A DNA stretch of 12,694 bases, from NCBI GenBank assembly GCA_002309295.1, contig DBXF01000071.1, positions 1,243 through 13,936 of the forward strand, given 5' to 3'. The notes beneath the pieces are model-generated. The model was not told where the DNA came from. It searched no databases and worked only from the letters and a program-made list of their open reading frames with translations. Position 1 is the stretch's first letter; every line of letters begins with the position of its first letter. Made by a program: the position numbers and the translations under genes. The DNA is from Bacteroidales bacterium UBA1219. Its GTDB lineage: Bacteria; Bacteroidota; Bacteroidia; Bacteroidales; P3. Of this stretch, positions 11,724-12,694 are shown in pieces.

Positions 11724-12694
11724 ATGGAAAGAAGAGTAGTTATAACAGGATTAGGCGTGGTTTCGCCGCTTGGAAACGATGTGGCCACCTTTTGGGACAA
11801 CCTGCAGAAAGGTGTCTGCGCCATCCGTCCGATACAGAATATATCCACCGAAGGTCTTAAAGTGAGCGTTGCCGCCGAAATCACCGATTTCGACCCCTCA
11901 GCTTACGACGTGGACAAAGGCATGATGCGTCGTGCCGACCGTTACTCGCAGTTCGCCCTCGCCGCCGCTTCGCAGGCCATGGCCGACAGTGGACTTGAGA
12001 TGGAACCCGAACGTCTGGGCGTCTTTGTAGGCTCCGGCGTGGGTGGCATACACACCCTCTGCTCCGAGCACGAAAAAATGATGACCGAAGGCGTGGGCCG
12101 TGTGTCGCCCCTCTTTGTGCCGATGATGATTTCCAACATCGCAGCGGGCAACATAGCCATAGCCTACCATGCCGAAGGCCCCTGTCTGCCCATAGTTACG
12201 GCTTGCGCCACCGCCACACACTCCATCGGCGAGGCGTTCCGCAACATCAAGCACGGCTACGCCGACGCCATTATCGCCGGTGGTGCCGAGTCGGCAATAG
12301 TGCCCATAGCTGTGTCGGGATTCGCCAACAGCAAAGCCCTGTCGCTTGCCACCAACCCCGCCGAGGCCTCGTTGCCGTTCGACAAACGTCGTGGCGGTTT
12401 CGTCATCGGCGAAGGCTCCGGCATCGTCATCCTCGAGGAATACGAACACGCCTGCAAGCGCGGTGCCAAGATTTACGCCGAGGTGTGCGGTTTCGGCAAC
12501 ACCTGCGACGCCTACCACTACACAGCTCCGCGTCCCGACGCCAAGTCGCAGACCATCGCCATCGAGCAGGCGCTGAAAGAAGCCAAATACAATGGCGAGA
12601 TGCTGTACGTGAACGCCCACGGCACCGGCACGGCCCTCAACGACAAAACCGAGACCATGGCTCTGAAACAGTCGCTCGGCGAAGAGCTGGCACG
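11724..12694 (+). CDS. fabF: 3-oxoacyl-ACP synthase II (FabF-like), cut by window edge
   Basis: An open frame from ATG 11724 gives 323 residues to the right edge. It starts MERRVVITGLGVVSPLGNDV. Catalytic Cys161 is in VTACATATHSIG and the first active-site His299 is in NAHGTGTALND; the second His and the C-terminus lie outside the window. FabF extends acyl-ACP with malonyl-ACP. Stretches such as RVSPLFVPMMISN (126-138) and GNTCDAYHYTAPRPD (258-272) look more like Clostridia-type FabF than the usual Bacteroidetes version, in my memory of the family, hinting at transfer or a second, specialised synthase. It follows fabH closely, probably in one operon. Confidence 0.9.
   Translation, partial: MERRVVITGLGVVSPLGNDVATFWDNLQKGVCAIRPIQNISTEGLKVSVAAEITDFDPSAYDVDKGMMRRADRYSQFALAAASQAMADSGLEMEPERLGVFVGSGVGGIHTLCSEHEKMMTEGVGRVSPLFVPMMISNIAAGNIAIAYHAEGPCLPIVTACATATHSIGEAFRNIKHGYADAIIAGGAESAIVPIAVSGFANSKALSLATNPAEASLPFDKRRGGFVIGEGSGIVILEEYEHACKRGAKIYAEVCGFGNTCDAYHYTAPRPDAKSQTIAIEQALKEAKYNGEMLYVNAHGTGTALNDKTETMALKQSLGEELA

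Noticed and set aside
11898..12620. 240-codon open frame on the minus strand
   Set aside because: It is antisense to fabF, whose active-site motifs are intact.

Overview
The window looks like chromosomal DNA of a Bacteroidales bacterium, probably an anaerobe that ferments amino acids. Three things point there. The -7 promoter boxes are of the Bacteroidetes type (TAnnTTTG). Start codons follow A-rich leaders with no clear Shine-Dalgarno sequence. The genes recognised include urocanate hydratase (histidine breakdown) and the KamB/KamC reactivase pair of lysine fermentation. Coding regions are fairly GC-rich and intergenic regions are AT-rich and full of short hairpins and TTCGGA-type repeats.

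Layout. Positions 1-404 (minus) hold the N-terminal part of hutU, cut by the window edge. Directly upstream in the same direction is a phosphoribosyltransferase gene (431-1234), and upstream of that again a 45-bp perfect copy of the hutU start (1260-1304), so the phosphoribosyltransferase gene sits between two copies of the hutU beginning. A 713-bp intergenic region follows. It carries minus-strand promoter boxes, a plus-strand promoter box, and a leader of about 300 nt with three consecutive stem-loop elements of shared design. Downstream is a 762-residue protein with a RING-like Cys/His cluster and a TerD-like C-terminal domain (2018-4306), closed by a strong intrinsic terminator. Then come kamB (4415-5416) and kamC (5431-6903), 14 bp apart.

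Positions 6904-7184 are a hairpin-rich repeat block. A CPBP (CAAX-type) membrane protease with a long C-terminal extension follows (7185-8573), then a probable two-way terminator and a convergent small lipoprotein gene (8786-9256, minus). Positions 9257-10627 are mostly non-coding and rearranged: a long lipoprotein leader, a 4Fe-4S aldo/keto reductase remnant (minus), a copy of the last 48 codons of the CPBP gene, and more hairpin repeats. A good Bacteroidetes promoter then leads into a FabH-like ketoacyl-ACP synthase III gene (10628-11575) and a FabF-like synthase II gene (11724 to the window end), which look like the start of a fatty-acid or polyketide-type operon.

The strongest candidate for something undescribed is the triple RNA element in front of the RING/TerD gene. 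All three units keep the same paired plan and the same unpaired motifs while their stem sequences differ, so each supports the others. The second is the pair of duplications (hutU start; CPBP tail beside a broken reductase), which show local rearrangement.
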